Positions 1-9,145 of a DNA stretch of 64,000 nt are shown here, piece by piece; the first letter of the stretch is position 1; every line of letters begins with the position of its first letter. Location: positions 62,001-126,000 of the forward strand of contig CAVWEM010000004.1 in the NCBI GenBank assembly GCA_963753955.1. Direction: 5' to 3'. Position numbers and translations under genes: made by a program. The DNA is from Methylumidiphilus sp963753955 (lineage in GTDB: Bacteria; Pseudomonadota; Gammaproteobacteria; Methylococcales; Methylococcaceae). The notes beneath the pieces are model-generated. The model was not told the DNA's origin. It worked only from the letters and a program-made list of their open reading frames with translations, and did not search any database.

Positions 1-2
1 AG

Positions 3-1031
3 CAGGCGGCGATCAAGGCCATCAACGACGGCTTCACCAAATACACGGCGGTGGACGGCACACCCGGCCTGAAGAAGGCCATTATCGAGAAGTTCAAACG
101 CGACAATGGCTTGGAATACACCGCGAAGCAGGTGTTGGTGTCCAGCGGCGGCAAGCAGAGTTTTTACAATCTGGCCCAGGCGTTGTTGAATCCGGGCGAT
201 GAGGTCATCATTCCCGCGCCGTATTGGGTGTCTTACCCGGATATGGTACTGCTGGCTGGCGGTGTGCCGGTCATCGTCTCCGCCCCTCAAAGCCAGAACT
301 TCAAGCTCTCTGCCGAGCAGTTGAAGGCGGCGCTGACTCCCAAAACACGGCTGTTCGTCATCAACAGCCCGTCCAACCCGACCGGCGTCTCTTATACCCT
401 GGACGAATTGAAAGCCTTGGGCGAGGTGTTGAAGGACTGGCCCAATGTCATCATCGCCACCGACGATATGTATGAGCATATCGTTTGGGAAGAGGGCAGC
501 TTCGTCAATATCCTAAACGCTTGCCCTGAGTTGTATGATCGCACGATGGTGCTGAACGGCGTGTCCAAAGCTTATTCGATGACCGGCTGGCGCATCGGTT
601 ATTGCGCGGGTCCGGCCAAGCTGATTGAGGCGATGACCAATATCCAATCGCAAAGCACCTCCAATCCGACTTCGATTTCCCAGGTGGCGGCGGAGACCGG
701 CCTGAACGGCGACCAAGGTTTCATCCGCGAAATGGTCAAGGCGTTCAAGGAACGGCATGACTACGTCCTGGCCGAGTTGAACAGCATTCCCGGTGTGTCT
801 TGCCTGCCGGCGGATGGGGCGTTTTATCTGTTCCCCAATGCGCAAGGAGCCATCGACAAGCTGGGCTTGGCTGACGATGTGGCTTTGTCCGAATACTTGA
901 TCGAAAATGCCAGTGTGGCTTTGGTGCCGGGCTCCGCGTTTGGCGCGCCGGGCCATGTGCGGCTGTCGATTGCGACCAGCCTGTTGAATTTGCAAAAGGC
1001 GATGGAGCGGTTAAGGGCGGGATTGGCCTGA
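3..1031 (+). CDS. Class I PLP-dependent aminotransferase (aspartate/aromatic type), 5' end cut by window
   Basis: The reading frame is open from base 3, so the true start lies before the window and about 343 residues are visible. It is a fold-type I aminotransferase. The segment YTAVDGTPGLKKAI, the SNPTG motif and the PLP-binding SKAYSMTGWRIGY motif are present, with the Schiff-base lysine at codon 567-569, and RLSIATS near the C-terminus holds the carboxylate-binding arginine. The closest family is the aspartate aminotransferase of the AspC/AatA Ib subgroup, which transfers amino groups between aspartate or glutamate and 2-oxoacids in the cytosol. The exact substrate cannot be read from sequence. 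No frameshift is seen. Confidence 0.9.
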   Translation, partial: QAAIKAINDGFTKYTAVDGTPGLKKAIIEKFKRDNGLEYTAKQVLVSSGGKQSFYNLAQALLNPGDEVIIPAPYWVSYPDMVLLAGGVPVIVSAPQSQNFKLSAEQLKAALTPKTRLFVINSPSNPTGVSYTLDELKALGEVLKDWPNVIIATDDMYEHIVWEEGSFVNILNACPELYDRTMVLNGVSKAYSMTGWRIGYCAGPAKLIEAMTNIQSQSTSNPTSISQVAAETGLNGDQGFIREMVKAFKERHDYVLAELNSIPGVSCLPADGAFYLFPNAQGAIDKLGLADDVALSEYLIENASVALVPGSAFGAPGHVRLSIATSLLNLQKAMERLRAGLA

Positions 1032-1195
1032 TTAAAGTTCAGGGATAACATCCCTTCAAGGGATGATTTCTTTTCGCTCTTTCCGGCGAAGCCGGATGTG
1101 CAGTCTTTGGGGGGCATTATGGCTTCGTTCCCATGCGCCGAGCTACGCTAAAACCTAGTCGGTCTTAGCAAGCGTAACGCGGTAAGGCGTAATTT

Positions 1196-1229
1196 GCAGA
1201 GCGCAATAGCGAAGCGTATTGCGCTCTGC
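1196..1229. repeat. Perfect 12-bp inverted repeat (hairpin)
   Basis: GCAGAGCGCAAT at 1196-1207 is exactly complementary to 1218-1229 across a 10-nt loop. It follows one copy of a dispersed repeat (AACGCGGTAAGG..., 1175-1194) in the 238-bp gap after the aminotransferase. No T-run follows, so it looks more like a REP-type element than a terminator. Confidence 0.55.
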
Positions 1230-1269
1230 GTGGCTGGTTTTATCCGTTTAAAACAGGAATCCTCGGACT

Positions 1270-1620
1270 ATGCAAGAATCCGATTCCGAGCGCGATGATC
1301 GCATTGCCATGGAAATCCTCGTCGATTGCTACGACGAAGGCGAAGAGGCCATGGGCTGGTATTACTACCTCCAGGAGAATCTAAGCTTTCCATTCATAGC
1401 CCTTTGCATTGAGGCTAGGGCTGTTTCTCCGTTGCGAGTCGGCGAGGAAGTCCAAGTATTGGCAATGGCCCCGGCGGAAGAATGCGAGCATGGTGAAATG
1501 TTTGTGTCCATCCGCCACGGCAGGAAAAAACTGGCCGTGCCATTGGTGCAATTGGAGCCCGTGGAGGCCGACGATAAAACAGTGGAGGCAGTTCTTGACT
1601 GGCATTATTGGAACGGCTAG
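1270..1620 (+). CDS. CcbP-like calcium-binding family protein
   Basis: This is a 116-residue acidic cytosolic protein. The N-terminal part has the pattern of the small cyanobacterial calcium-binding protein family (CcbP): an acidic stretch ending in DEGEEAMGWYYYLQENL, then SFPF and a small beta-barrel with VGEEVQVL and KKLAVPLVQLEPV. The C-terminus is DWHYWNG. In the family, acidic side chains of this short domain bind calcium. Whether this protein does so is inferred from pattern only. It stands alone, 31 bp before a GNAT acetyltransferase. Confidence 0.6.
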   Translation: MQESDSERDDRIAMEILVDCYDEGEEAMGWYYYLQENLSFPFIALCIEARAVSPLRVGEEVQVLAMAPAEECEHGEMFVSIRHGRKKLAVPLVQLEPVEADDKTVEAVLDWHYWNG

Positions 1621-1651
1621 GGATGATTACGGCAATTAAAAACACCTCGTA

Positions 1652-2188
1652 ATGAACTTCGACCAAATCACTTTCCGGCAAGCCCTGCTCCAAGACATTC
1701 CCCGCATCGTGTCCCTAGTCAACTCCGCTTACCGGGGCGAATCCAGCCAGCAAGGCTGGACGACGGAGGCGTATTGGCTGGACGGGCAACGGACGGACGA
1801 GGAGGAAATAACCCGTCTGCTGAACCCCCCCGATTCGATGATTTTATTAGCTGAAATCGGCGGGGAATCCGTGGCTTCGGCGCATCTGGAAAAGCAAGAA
1901 GAATGCGCTTGTCTGGGAATGTTGGCGGTGTGTCCAGAATTGCAGCGTCGGGGTATCGGCAAGCGTTTGATGGCGGCTGCGGAGGAAAAGGCCAGGGAAT
2001 GGGGGGCTGGGAAAATGCTGATGACGGTTATCACGCTCAGGCAGGAACTCATTGCCTTTTATGGGCGCTACGGCTATGTGAGGACCGGGCGGGTGATGCC
2101 TTTCCCGACTTCCGAAAAATTTGGCCTACAAAAAGTGCCAGGCTTGCAGCTCGAATATTTGGAGAAGCCGCTGAAAGAATCGCAATGA
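1652..2188 (+). CDS. GNAT-family N-acetyltransferase
   Basis: This 178-residue single-domain GNAT protein has the acetyl-CoA pyrophosphate-binding motif RRGIGKRL at about residues 100-107, preceded by the beta-4 strand ACLGMLAVCPELQ. The C-terminal FYGRYGYV motif matches the usual acetyltransferase end. The ATG at 1652 follows the CcbP-like gene closely and may be co-transcribed with it. The acceptor substrate is unknown. Confidence 0.85.
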   Translation: MNFDQITFRQALLQDIPRIVSLVNSAYRGESSQQGWTTEAYWLDGQRTDEEEITRLLNPPDSMILLAEIGGESVASAHLEKQEECACLGMLAVCPELQRRGIGKRLMAAAEEKAREWGAGKMLMTVITLRQELIAFYGRYGYVRTGRVMPFPTSEKFGLQKVPGLQLEYLEKPLKESQ

Positions 2189-2344
2189 TTCTCATCGACG
2201 GGCTTGTGCATGGCTTTCCTTGCCAGGGAAGGTCGAATGGTGTAAAAACTATCAATTATTTAATGCTCCGGGCAAAAAAATTAGCGTTTTTACGGGCCGG
2301 GACGTTGAACCCATCACAATAAAATTGGTCGGAGGAGAGTTCTA

Positions 2345-2740
2345 ATGAAGACGAAAATGGCGAGTGCGTTGGGCATTTTATTGCTTGCGGGAGCATTCAG
2401 CGCTTCTGTCTGTGCCGATATCGCTTTGAAAGACAACACGGAGGTTCTCGGCAAATGGCTCCTGGAGTCCGTAGCGCCTGGCCTAAACAAGCCGAAGATC
2501 GAGGAAAACAGGACGTGGGAGTTCCGCGCCGACGGCGTGGTTGTTACTTCGGGATACAACCGCCATTTGAAGCAGGATGACTCGCAACAATTCAAATACA
2601 GTATCGCCGATGGCAAGATCAGGGCGGAAGATCCCGGCAGACCCGGCAAAACGATGGATTATTCCGTTTATGAAAAGACCGGCGACGTGTTGATCCTGAA
2701 AGGCGGGATCGAGGGCTTTTACTTTTTCAAGAAAAAATAA
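2345..2740 (+). CDS. Secreted lipocalin-like hypothetical protein
   Basis: This 131-residue protein starts with a Sec signal peptide (charged MKTK, then a hydrophobic stretch to about residue 23 ending ASVCA). The mature part begins with an LGKWLLES pattern and continues as beta-strands with a WEF..DG repeat like lipocalin-type small domains that sense or bind small molecules. A good ribosome site (GGAGGAG) precedes the ATG. It is followed at 26 bp by a membrane-protein gene. The function is unknown. Confidence 0.7.
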   Translation: MKTKMASALGILLLAGAFSASVCADIALKDNTEVLGKWLLESVAPGLNKPKIEENRTWEFRADGVVVTSGYNRHLKQDDSQQFKYSIADGKIRAEDPGRPGKTMDYSVYEKTGDVLILKGGIEGFYFFKKK

Positions 2741-2766
2741 CAAGACTTTTTTAGAGAGGTGAGCAA

Positions 2767-3198
2767 ATGAAAAATTTCTTTGAGTTCGACCAAGACGACA
2801 AAAAACTTTGGCTGGGTCTGGCAGCGGCCGCTGTCCTCTATGTCATCGCGTTTTCCCTGTTCGGGGGGAGCTTCTTTAAGCAAATTGAAAGAGCCATATT
2901 TTTCGTGCTGGAGGACATTCTGCCGGGTTATCTGATCATGAAGCTGTACCTTGACAAGTTGAGCTTCAGCGATAACAAGATTACCGATCGGATCATGATT
3001 TCCTTCGGTATTTCCCTTGGTGTCATGGAGGTTCCCTTTTATTTGTTGAAATACCTGCGGCCGTATGAGGACAACACCGACGAGAAAGCCTGGGGAGCTA
3101 TCAGCGATACCGCTCTTACTTTCATCTTGTTGCTGCTGGTGCTTGGCGTAACCTTTGGGCTGAAGTATTACCAGAACAAGAAGAAGGGTCTTGTCTAA
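2767..3198 (+). CDS. Hypothetical multi-pass membrane protein
   Basis: This 143-residue protein has hydrophobic segments at about residues 14-33, 42-58, 75-95 and 110-131, and a basic tail (YYQNKKKGLV), which suggests a four-helix inner-membrane protein. A GAGAGGTGAG ribosome site lies just before the ATG. It sits between a secreted lipocalin-like gene and a DUF2970 gene in a likely three-gene unit. I do not recognise the family. Confidence 0.7.
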   Translation: MKNFFEFDQDDKKLWLGLAAAAVLYVIAFSLFGGSFFKQIERAIFFVLEDILPGYLIMKLYLDKLSFSDNKITDRIMISFGISLGVMEVPFYLLKYLRPYEDNTDEKAWGAISDTALTFILLLLVLGVTFGLKYYQNKKKGLV

Positions 3199-3219
3199 TA
3201 ATCAAACTGGCGGTCGGCC

Positions 3220-3423
3220 ATGAGTGACCAGAATGACAAGGCGCCGCACCTGTTGCAGGTGATAGGCAGTGTGTTGGCTGCCGCTTTTGGTGTTCAAAGC
3301 GACAAGAACCGCCAACGCGATTTCCAACATGGCAACGCGGCTACCTTCATTGGCGCGGGGGCGGTCGCCACTATCCTCTTTATTCTGTTGATTTACGGAA
3401 TAGTCAGATTGGTGATCGGATAG
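3220..3423 (+). CDS. DUF2970 small membrane protein
   Basis: This 67-residue protein has an N-terminal segment PHLLQVIGSVLAAAFGVQ, then SDKNRQRDF and one C-terminal transmembrane helix. That is the DUF2970 signature (a VxSVLAAFFGVQS-like segment, a K-N-RxRDF box and a single helix). The family is common in proteobacteria and its function is unknown. It follows the membrane-protein gene by 21 bp. Confidence 0.8.
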   Translation: MSDQNDKAPHLLQVIGSVLAAAFGVQSDKNRQRDFQHGNAATFIGAGAVATILFILLIYGIVRLVIG

Positions 3424-3459
3424 GCCTAATAGCCTGCAAGATCAAGCTTCATGAATACG

Positions 3460-3496
3460 TTCGGCTGGAAGCGCTGTTTTGATGTTTCCAGCCGAA
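3460..3496. terminator. Hairpin between convergent genes (probable bidirectional terminator)
   Basis: TTCGGCTGGAA (3460-3470) pairs perfectly with TTCCAGCCGAA (3486-3496). It lies between the DUF2970 gene and the end of fimV, which converge. Only short A/T tracts flank it, so termination strength is uncertain. Confidence 0.5.
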
Positions 3497-3546
3497 ATGT
3501 TCTGGCAAGTCTCTTCCAGCCTTATTAAATTAAGCTGAAAATCGCA

Positions 3547-6270
3547 TCAACGCCGGTTGGCTTCTTTCCGGGGAACTTTGTTTAGCAGGGACCACGCCTC
3601 TTCTTTTTGTGTGTCGTTGCCGTGCTGGGTCACATCTTCAAGTATTGCCCGGGCCGCTTCACCGTCACCCATGTCGAAATAGGCCTTGGCCAGATCCAGC
3701 TTGGTTTCCTGCTCGTCCATTTCCGCCAAGGCCATATAACCGGCGGAACTTTCGTCAAATTGGTCAGCCTCGTCGGCCTCGAAAGTCTGGCCATACCCTA
3801 ACCCAAAGTCCAGCCCGTCATTTTCCTCGTCAGGTTCTTGTGCTTTCGGAATGGGCTTTAACGATGTGGAGTCGCTCAGGACGTTTAATTCGGCGAGAAT
3901 ATCATCCGGGCTTTTATCTTGGATGTCCGACGCCGCGCCACTTGGGGTATCTTTGCCCTTGTCGAAAGCAATGACGTTGCCATACTGTGGAAGACCGGAA
4001 TCATCCTCGTCTTCTTTGCTTGATTCAAACCCTGCGGGTTCCGTTGAGAAAAAGTCGTATGCGATGGCCGTCGCATGGGCTTCTTCGGACGTATCGTGAT
4101 GCCTGCTCCCGGCGACGGGCGAGAGCGGATAGGCGTAAGCATCTTTGTTGCCTTCTGTCTGAAAAAGATAGTCTTCCAGATCCTCTTCTTCCTGCCCGGA
4201 TTTCGCCGTCAAGGATGCCGAAGCGCCGGGTCTGCTGGATTTGGGCGCTGGGCTGTGATCGGCATCGTCGAACAAAGGGCTGTCCGGGCATAATTCTTGG
4301 CCCATTTCGGCGACTTTTTCCCAAAATTCCGGCTTTGCCTTTTTGTGGGTCGCCGCCAGTTTCTTGGCGAATTCCTCGAAAGCTTGGGCATTCTCGGTCG
4401 CGTAGTGAATCTCCAGCAGCTTTAACTTGCATTCGTCCCTTTCGGGGTTTTGGGCAATGGCACTTTGGATCAGTTCCTCGGCTTGCTTGTAGCGTCCATA
4501 CGCCAGATAAACATCGGCTTCCGAAATAGGATCCACTTCCTCCATTTCACCGCCGAGAGCGTCGAAGTCGCTGGGCGTGAATTCGCTTAGGAACGAGCTT
4601 CTCGCCGTGGTGGTGGTCTGCTCCGAAATTCCTGAAGTTTGTTGGCCGAGTGGGGCGGGCGACCTTTTTGCCTGAAGCATTTTTTCCCTGTTGCTAAAGG
4701 TCAAAATGCTTTCCGTGTCTTCGATCATTGCCGCCCGCCGACGCTTGATCAGCCATAATGCGGCGACAAACAGTAGGGCGAAGCCACAGCTAAAGGCATA
4801 GGTGGGGTGGTCCAGCAGTTCCGCGAGGATTCCCTCTTCTTCTTTTGCGGGTGCGGCCGGCTGCTTAGGCTTGGCTTGTGCGGGCGGCTTTGCTGCGGGC
4901 GGTGCAGGTGGCCGTGCCGCAGGAACCGTTTCAACCGGTTTCGGCAATGGCGGCGGTGTTATTTGGGCTTCCGGTGCGGGTTGAGGGACTGGAACGCTGC
5001 GCGGCGTTTCTTTGGAGGGTTCGGCAATAGGTGGCGCTTTCGCCGGTTCCAGGGTGGGCGCTTGCGTGGCGACCGGTTGCTGCTGGTCGGTGGCGGAGGG
5101 CGTAGGCACAGGCTGCGCAGGCGTGTGCGGCAATTGTTTTTGCTGGGCTTGAAGGGCGGCGATTTGTTCGTCCTTCAAGCTCAACAATCTTTGCATTCCT
5201 GACAACTGCTCTTTCAAGTCGGCGAGGCTTTTGCGGATTTCCTCGTTTTCCTGTCTGACGGTGTCGGCAACTTCGAGCGCGATATCCTCCTTGGATTTTC
5301 CTGACTTGCCTCTCGCCCCTGAGTTGGCCGTTTCCTCCCTGGACTTGCCGGACTCGGCGGGAGCGAGAAGTTTTAACTGTCCCTGCGGGCTTGGCTCGCC
5401 CGTCGCGGGGATCTCGGCTTCACGGTTTTCTGTTTTGGTGGCCAGTTTTCCGGTTTGTCGGAATGTTGGCGGTGCGGAAATGGCACCGGTGAGCCGCACG
5501 ACGCTCGCCCGATCAGGGATGGTGATGGTTTCCCCCGCCTTCAATGCATTGGGGTTGTTTTTGTAAAAAGCTTGGGGGTTGGCTTTGTACAGAGCCCTCA
5601 TCATCTTATCCTGGTTGACTGAGGCGTCTTGGTTGTATTGTTTGGCGATGCCCCATAAGGTCTCGTTCCTGCTGATGGGTCCGTACTGCGTTCCAGTGAC
5701 GGGGCCTAGCTCCACAGGTGCTTGTGGTGCGGCGCTAACCCTGACCTCCCCGATGGATTTGCGCGGTTTTTCGGAAACGGGTTCCACACCGGGGGTGCGC
5801 CGGATGGGTTGGGCGGTCGGACGCTCAACCGATCCGGCATCGGGCAAGTCCGCTTCAGCGGCTTCGTCTTCCTGAAAACTGGCCGGAGGGTCTAGCAACA
5901 CCGTGAATTCACGCTGCAGTCGGCCTTGCGGCCAGTGGACCTCGATCATGAAATTCAGGAAGGGTTCGCGGATCGACCCCTGCGAACTCACTTTGATGAT
6001 GTAGGTGCCGTCCGCCTTTTGTTGCGGCGTGAAACGCAATTTGGAGAGCGAGTGATGCCGTTCGATGCCGGCACGGGAGAACGCTTCCGGGGGGGCCAGA
6101 GTGACACGTATGTCTGCTAGTTCGTCGCTCCCCGATGTAACTAGCGGAATTTCCGCATTCAGCGATTGATTCAAGGCGGAGTGCAACCTTATGTCGCCAA
6201 TGCCGAGCGCGTTCGCGCCCAACGGGGCCAGCAAACTCATCAACGCCAAGGTTTTTGAAATCTTTCGCAC
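3547..6270 (-). CDS. fimV: FimV-family pilus assembly / peptidoglycan-binding hub protein
   Basis: This 907-residue protein has a signal peptide (residues 1-22, ending GANA) and an N-terminal FimV domain (GIGDIRLHSALNQSLNAEIPL). A LysM peptidoglycan-binding domain follows at about 195-253 (YGPISRNETLWGIAKQYN...AGETITIP), then a coiled coil near 330-375, a long Pro/Ala-rich linker and one transmembrane helix near 490-510. The cytoplasmic tail is acidic with TPR-like units and the conserved FimV C-terminal domain (LDLAKAYFDMGDGEAARAIL). In pseudomonads such proteins organise type IV pili and polar signalling. It lies downstream of asd, the classic leu-asd-fimV order. Confidence 0.92.
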   Translation of the reverse strand: MRKISKTLALMSLLAPLGANALGIGDIRLHSALNQSLNAEIPLVTSGSDELADIRVTLAPPEAFSRAGIERHHSLSKLRFTPQQKADGTYIIKVSSQGSIREPFLNFMIEVHWPQGRLQREFTVLLDPPASFQEDEAAEADLPDAGSVERPTAQPIRRTPGVEPVSEKPRKSIGEVRVSAAPQAPVELGPVTGTQYGPISRNETLWGIAKQYNQDASVNQDKMMRALYKANPQAFYKNNPNALKAGETITIPDRASVVRLTGAISAPPTFRQTGKLATKTENREAEIPATGEPSPQGQLKLLAPAESGKSREETANSGARGKSGKSKEDIALEVADTVRQENEEIRKSLADLKEQLSGMQRLLSLKDEQIAALQAQQKQLPHTPAQPVPTPSATDQQQPVATQAPTLEPAKAPPIAEPSKETPRSVPVPQPAPEAQITPPPLPKPVETVPAARPPAPPAAKPPAQAKPKQPAAPAKEEEGILAELLDHPTYAFSCGFALLFVAALWLIKRRRAAMIEDTESILTFSNREKMLQAKRSPAPLGQQTSGISEQTTTTARSSFLSEFTPSDFDALGGEMEEVDPISEADVYLAYGRYKQAEELIQSAIAQNPERDECKLKLLEIHYATENAQAFEEFAKKLAATHKKAKPEFWEKVAEMGQELCPDSPLFDDADHSPAPKSSRPGASASLTAKSGQEEEDLEDYLFQTEGNKDAYAYPLSPVAGSRHHDTSEEAHATAIAYDFFSTEPAGFESSKEDEDDSGLPQYGNVIAFDKGKDTPSGAASDIQDKSPDDILAELNVLSDSTSLKPIPKAQEPDEENDGLDFGLGYGQTFEADEADQFDESSAGYMALAEMDEQETKLDLAKAYFDMGDGEAARAILEDVTQHGNDTQKEEAWSLLNKVPRKEANRR

Positions 6271-6354
6271 TTCGCTTGCTCCTCAATTCATCCATTTAGC
6301 AAAATCGAGCCAACCGACCGGCTTATCGCGCCGTGATACCTCGGAAGACCAGCC

Positions 6355-7377
6355 TTAGATAAAGTTTTTTACCAGTACTTCAGCAATTTGAACACTATTC
6401 AACGCGGCACCCTTACGGACATTATCGGAAACCACCCAGAGATCCAAGCCCCTCGGATGCGAGATGTCTTCGCGGATTCGTCCGACATAAACCGGATCCT
6501 GCCCGGCCGCTTCGGTCACAGCGGTAGGATAGCCTCCCGGCCGGTGTTCGTCGATGACAGTGACGCCAGGTGCGCGTCCCAACAGTTCTTTGGCTTGCTC
6601 GGCGGTGATCTTTTCGCGTGTTTCGATATGCACGGCCTCGGAGTGGCCATAGAACACCGGCACACGCACCGCCGTCGGGTTGACCTGGATCGAGTCGTCG
6701 CCAAGGATTTTACGGGTTTCCCAGACCATTTTCATTTCTTCTTTAGTGTAACCATTTTCCTGGAACACATCGATTTGGGGAAGCACGTTGAAGGCGATTT
6801 GTCTGGGGTAAACCGACGGCGTGACCGGCAAGCCGTTGAGCAGTTTTGCCGTCTGTTCCGCCAACTCGTCTATGGCTTTTTTGCCCGTCCCGGACACCGC
6901 CTGGTAGGTGCAGACATTGATGCGTTCGATGCCCACTGCGTCATGGATGGGTTTCAGCGCCACCAGCATCTGGATGGTGGAGCAGTTGGGGTTGGCGATG
7001 ATGCCATGGTTTGTGTACAGGGCGATGGCTTCGGGGTTCACTTCCGGCACGACCAAAGGGATGTCGTCTTGGTAGCGGAATTGGGAAGTGTTGTCCACGA
7101 CCACGCAGCCGGCGGCGGCGGCGATGGGTGCCCAATGGGCGGACACCGAAGCGCCCGCCGAGAACAGGCCGATTTGCGCCTGCGTCCAGTCGAATCCGGC
7201 CACATCCAGGACGGTCAATGATTCGCCTTTGAATTCGACGGTCTTGCCGGCGGAACGGGCGCTGGCGAGCGGGTAGACCGCGCCCACCGGAAAATCACGC
7301 TGTTCCAGGATGGCCAGCATGGTTTCGCCGACTGCGCCGGTGGCACCGAGGACTGCGACATTGTAGGTCTTGCTCAT
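6355..7377 (-). CDS. asd: Aspartate-semialdehyde dehydrogenase
   Basis: This 340-residue enzyme reduces aspartyl phosphate to aspartate semialdehyde with NADPH, feeding lysine/diaminopimelate, threonine and methionine synthesis. The NADP-binding GATGAVG motif is at residues 11-17, the catalytic cysteine is in NPNCSTIQ, and a histidine occurs in VPVFYGHSEAVH. The open frame extends further upstream, but the ATG giving MSKTYNVAVLGATG is the right start: the upstream codons are a shadow of leuB. It lies 16 bp after leuB and before fimV. Confidence 0.95.
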   Translation of the reverse strand: MSKTYNVAVLGATGAVGETMLAILEQRDFPVGAVYPLASARSAGKTVEFKGESLTVLDVAGFDWTQAQIGLFSAGASVSAHWAPIAAAAGCVVVDNTSQFRYQDDIPLVVPEVNPEAIALYTNHGIIANPNCSTIQMLVALKPIHDAVGIERINVCTYQAVSGTGKKAIDELAEQTAKLLNGLPVTPSVYPRQIAFNVLPQIDVFQENGYTKEEMKMVWETRKILGDDSIQVNPTAVRVPVFYGHSEAVHIETREKITAEQAKELLGRAPGVTVIDEHRPGGYPTAVTEAAGQDPVYVGRIREDISHPRGLDLWVVSDNVRKGAALNSVQIAEVLVKNFI

Positions 7378-7393
7378 GTGTAAACTCGTTGTT

Positions 7394-8482
7394 TTATCCC
7401 TTAGATGCCCGAAGGGCCGCGACAATGGCGTCGCCCATGCCTGCCGTGTCGATTTTTTGCGTGCCTTCCGAATAGATGTCGGGGGTGCGCAAGCCTGCGT
7501 CCAAGGCGGCAATGACGGCCTTTTCCACTCGCCCGGCGTTGGCGTCGTCGCCGAAGCTGTAGCGCAGCAGCATGCCCACCGACAGGATGGTGGCGATGGG
7601 ATTGGCGATGCCTTTCCCGGTGATGTCCGGGGCGGAGCCGTGGATCGGTTCGTACATGCCCTTGCCGTCCTTGTCCAGGGAGGCGGAGGGCAACATGCCG
7701 ATGGAGCCGGTGAGCATGGCGGCGCAGTCGGACAAGATGTCGCCAAACAGGTTGTCGGTCAGCATCACGTCGAATTGCTTGGGGTTGCGCACCAGTTGCA
7801 TGGCGGCATTGTCCACATAGATGTGGCTGAGGGCGACATCCGGGTATTCCTTACCGACTTCGATCACCACTTCGCGCCACAGTTCGGTGGTTTCCAGCAC
7901 ATTTGCCTTGTCCACGGAGCAAAGCCGCTTGTCGCGTTTTTGCGCGATCTGGAAGCCGATGTGGGCGATGCGGCGGATTTCCGATTCGGAATAGATGAGC
8001 GTGTTAAAGCCCTCACGCTCGCCTTGTTCGTTGATGCGGCGTCCGCGTGGTTTGCCGAAATAAATGCCGCCGGTCAACTCACGCAGGATTATGATGTCCA
8101 GCCCGGACACCACTTCGGGCTTGAGGGTGGAGGCGGCCACCAGTTGTGGATAAAGAATGGCCGGGCGCAGGTTGGCGAATAGCTCCAACTCCGACCTAAG
8201 CCCTAACAGGCCTCGCTCGGGGCGGACTGAGTAGTCCAAAGGCTCCCATTTAGGACCGCCTACCGCGCCTAGCAGGATGGAGTCGGCTTGGCGCACCAAA
8301 CTCAAAGTTTCGGCGGGGAAGGGTGTTCCCATGGCGTCGTAGGCCGCGCCACCGATGAGGGCTTCCTCGGTTTCGACTTGCAGGCCGAACTCCGTATGCA
8401 GGCAGTCTAGTACCTTCAGGGCTTCTTTGACGATTTCAGGGCCGATGCCATCACCTGGCAATACAGCGATTTTTTTGGTCAT
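7394..8482 (-). CDS. leuB: 3-isopropylmalate dehydrogenase
   Basis: This 362-residue enzyme carries out the third step of leucine synthesis, oxidative decarboxylation of 3-isopropylmalate with NAD. It begins MTKKIAVLPGDGIGPEI, which fixes the start at 8482 rather than the longer open frame. The family signature around YVDNAAMQLVRNPKQFDV and MLTDNLFGDILSD holds the substrate- and metal-binding aspartates. The gene is 20 bp after leuD and intact, unlike leuC and leuD. Confidence 0.96.
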   Translation of the reverse strand: MTKKIAVLPGDGIGPEIVKEALKVLDCLHTEFGLQVETEEALIGGAAYDAMGTPFPAETLSLVRQADSILLGAVGGPKWEPLDYSVRPERGLLGLRSELELFANLRPAILYPQLVAASTLKPEVVSGLDIIILRELTGGIYFGKPRGRRINEQGEREGFNTLIYSESEIRRIAHIGFQIAQKRDKRLCSVDKANVLETTELWREVVIEVGKEYPDVALSHIYVDNAAMQLVRNPKQFDVMLTDNLFGDILSDCAAMLTGSIGMLPSASLDKDGKGMYEPIHGSAPDITGKGIANPIATILSVGMLLRYSFGDDANAGRVEKAVIAALDAGLRTPDIYSEGTQKIDTAGMGDAIVAALRASKG

Positions 8483-8502
8483 AAGGTTTTGTTGTCCCGC
8501 AA

Positions 8503-9145
8503 TCACGTTGGAACGGCGAACAGCCAAGGGGCTTCCTCGGCGCGTTTGGCTTCATACGCCTTGATGGCTTCGCCGTGTTGTAGGGTCAGGGCGATGTCGT
8601 CCAAGCCGTTCAGCAAACGGTGCTTTCTCGATGGATCGACATTGAAGCGGATCACCTCGCCAAAGCGCGTTGTGATGGTCTGCCCGGCCAGATCCACGGT
8701 CAGCGTGTAGCCGGGTTTGCACTCCTGGAACAGGTGGTCCATGGTCGCGCCGTCGAGCGTGATCGGCAATATCCCGTTCTTGAAGCAGTTGTTATAAAAA
8801 ATATCGGCGAAGCTCGGGGCGATGATGACCCTGAAGCCATAATCCTCCAAGGCCCATGGGGCATGTTCGCGGGAAGAGCCGCAGCCGAAGTTTTCCCGCG
8901 TCAGCAGAATACCCGCATCGTGGTACACCGGTTGGTTCAGGATGAAGTCGGGGTTCAGTGGGCGGTTGCCGCAATCCATGTCCGGTTCGCCACGATCCAG
9001 GTAGCGCCATTCGTCGAACAGAAAAGGGCCGAAGCCGCTACGCCGTATGGACTTGAGGAACTGCTTGGGGATGATGGCATCGGTGTCGATGTTGGCCCGA
9101 TCCAGCGGAACCACCCGCGTGTTGATTTTTTCTGAATGGTTTCAT
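8503..9145 (-). CDS. leuD: 3-isopropylmalate dehydratase small subunit, with apparent 1-nt frameshift near the start
   Basis: LeuD pairs with LeuC to isomerise 2- to 3-isopropylmalate. The body (VPLDRANIDTDAIIPKQFLK, GCGSSREHAPWALEDYG) is complete. The natural ATG at 9145-9143 overlaps the leuC TGA as ATGA and encodes MKPFRK, but this frame is one base off the body. Shortening the run of six A (six T at 9126-9131 on the plus strand) by one gives MKPFRKINTRVVPLD and a 213-residue protein of normal length. Otherwise translation would have to start at the in-frame GTG at 9114. A sequencing or assembly indel is the likeliest cause. Confidence 0.9.

Noticed and set aside
6388..7221. 277-residue plus-strand ORF opposite asd
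   Set aside because: Antisense shadow of asd with no family pattern; asd is clearly the coding frame.
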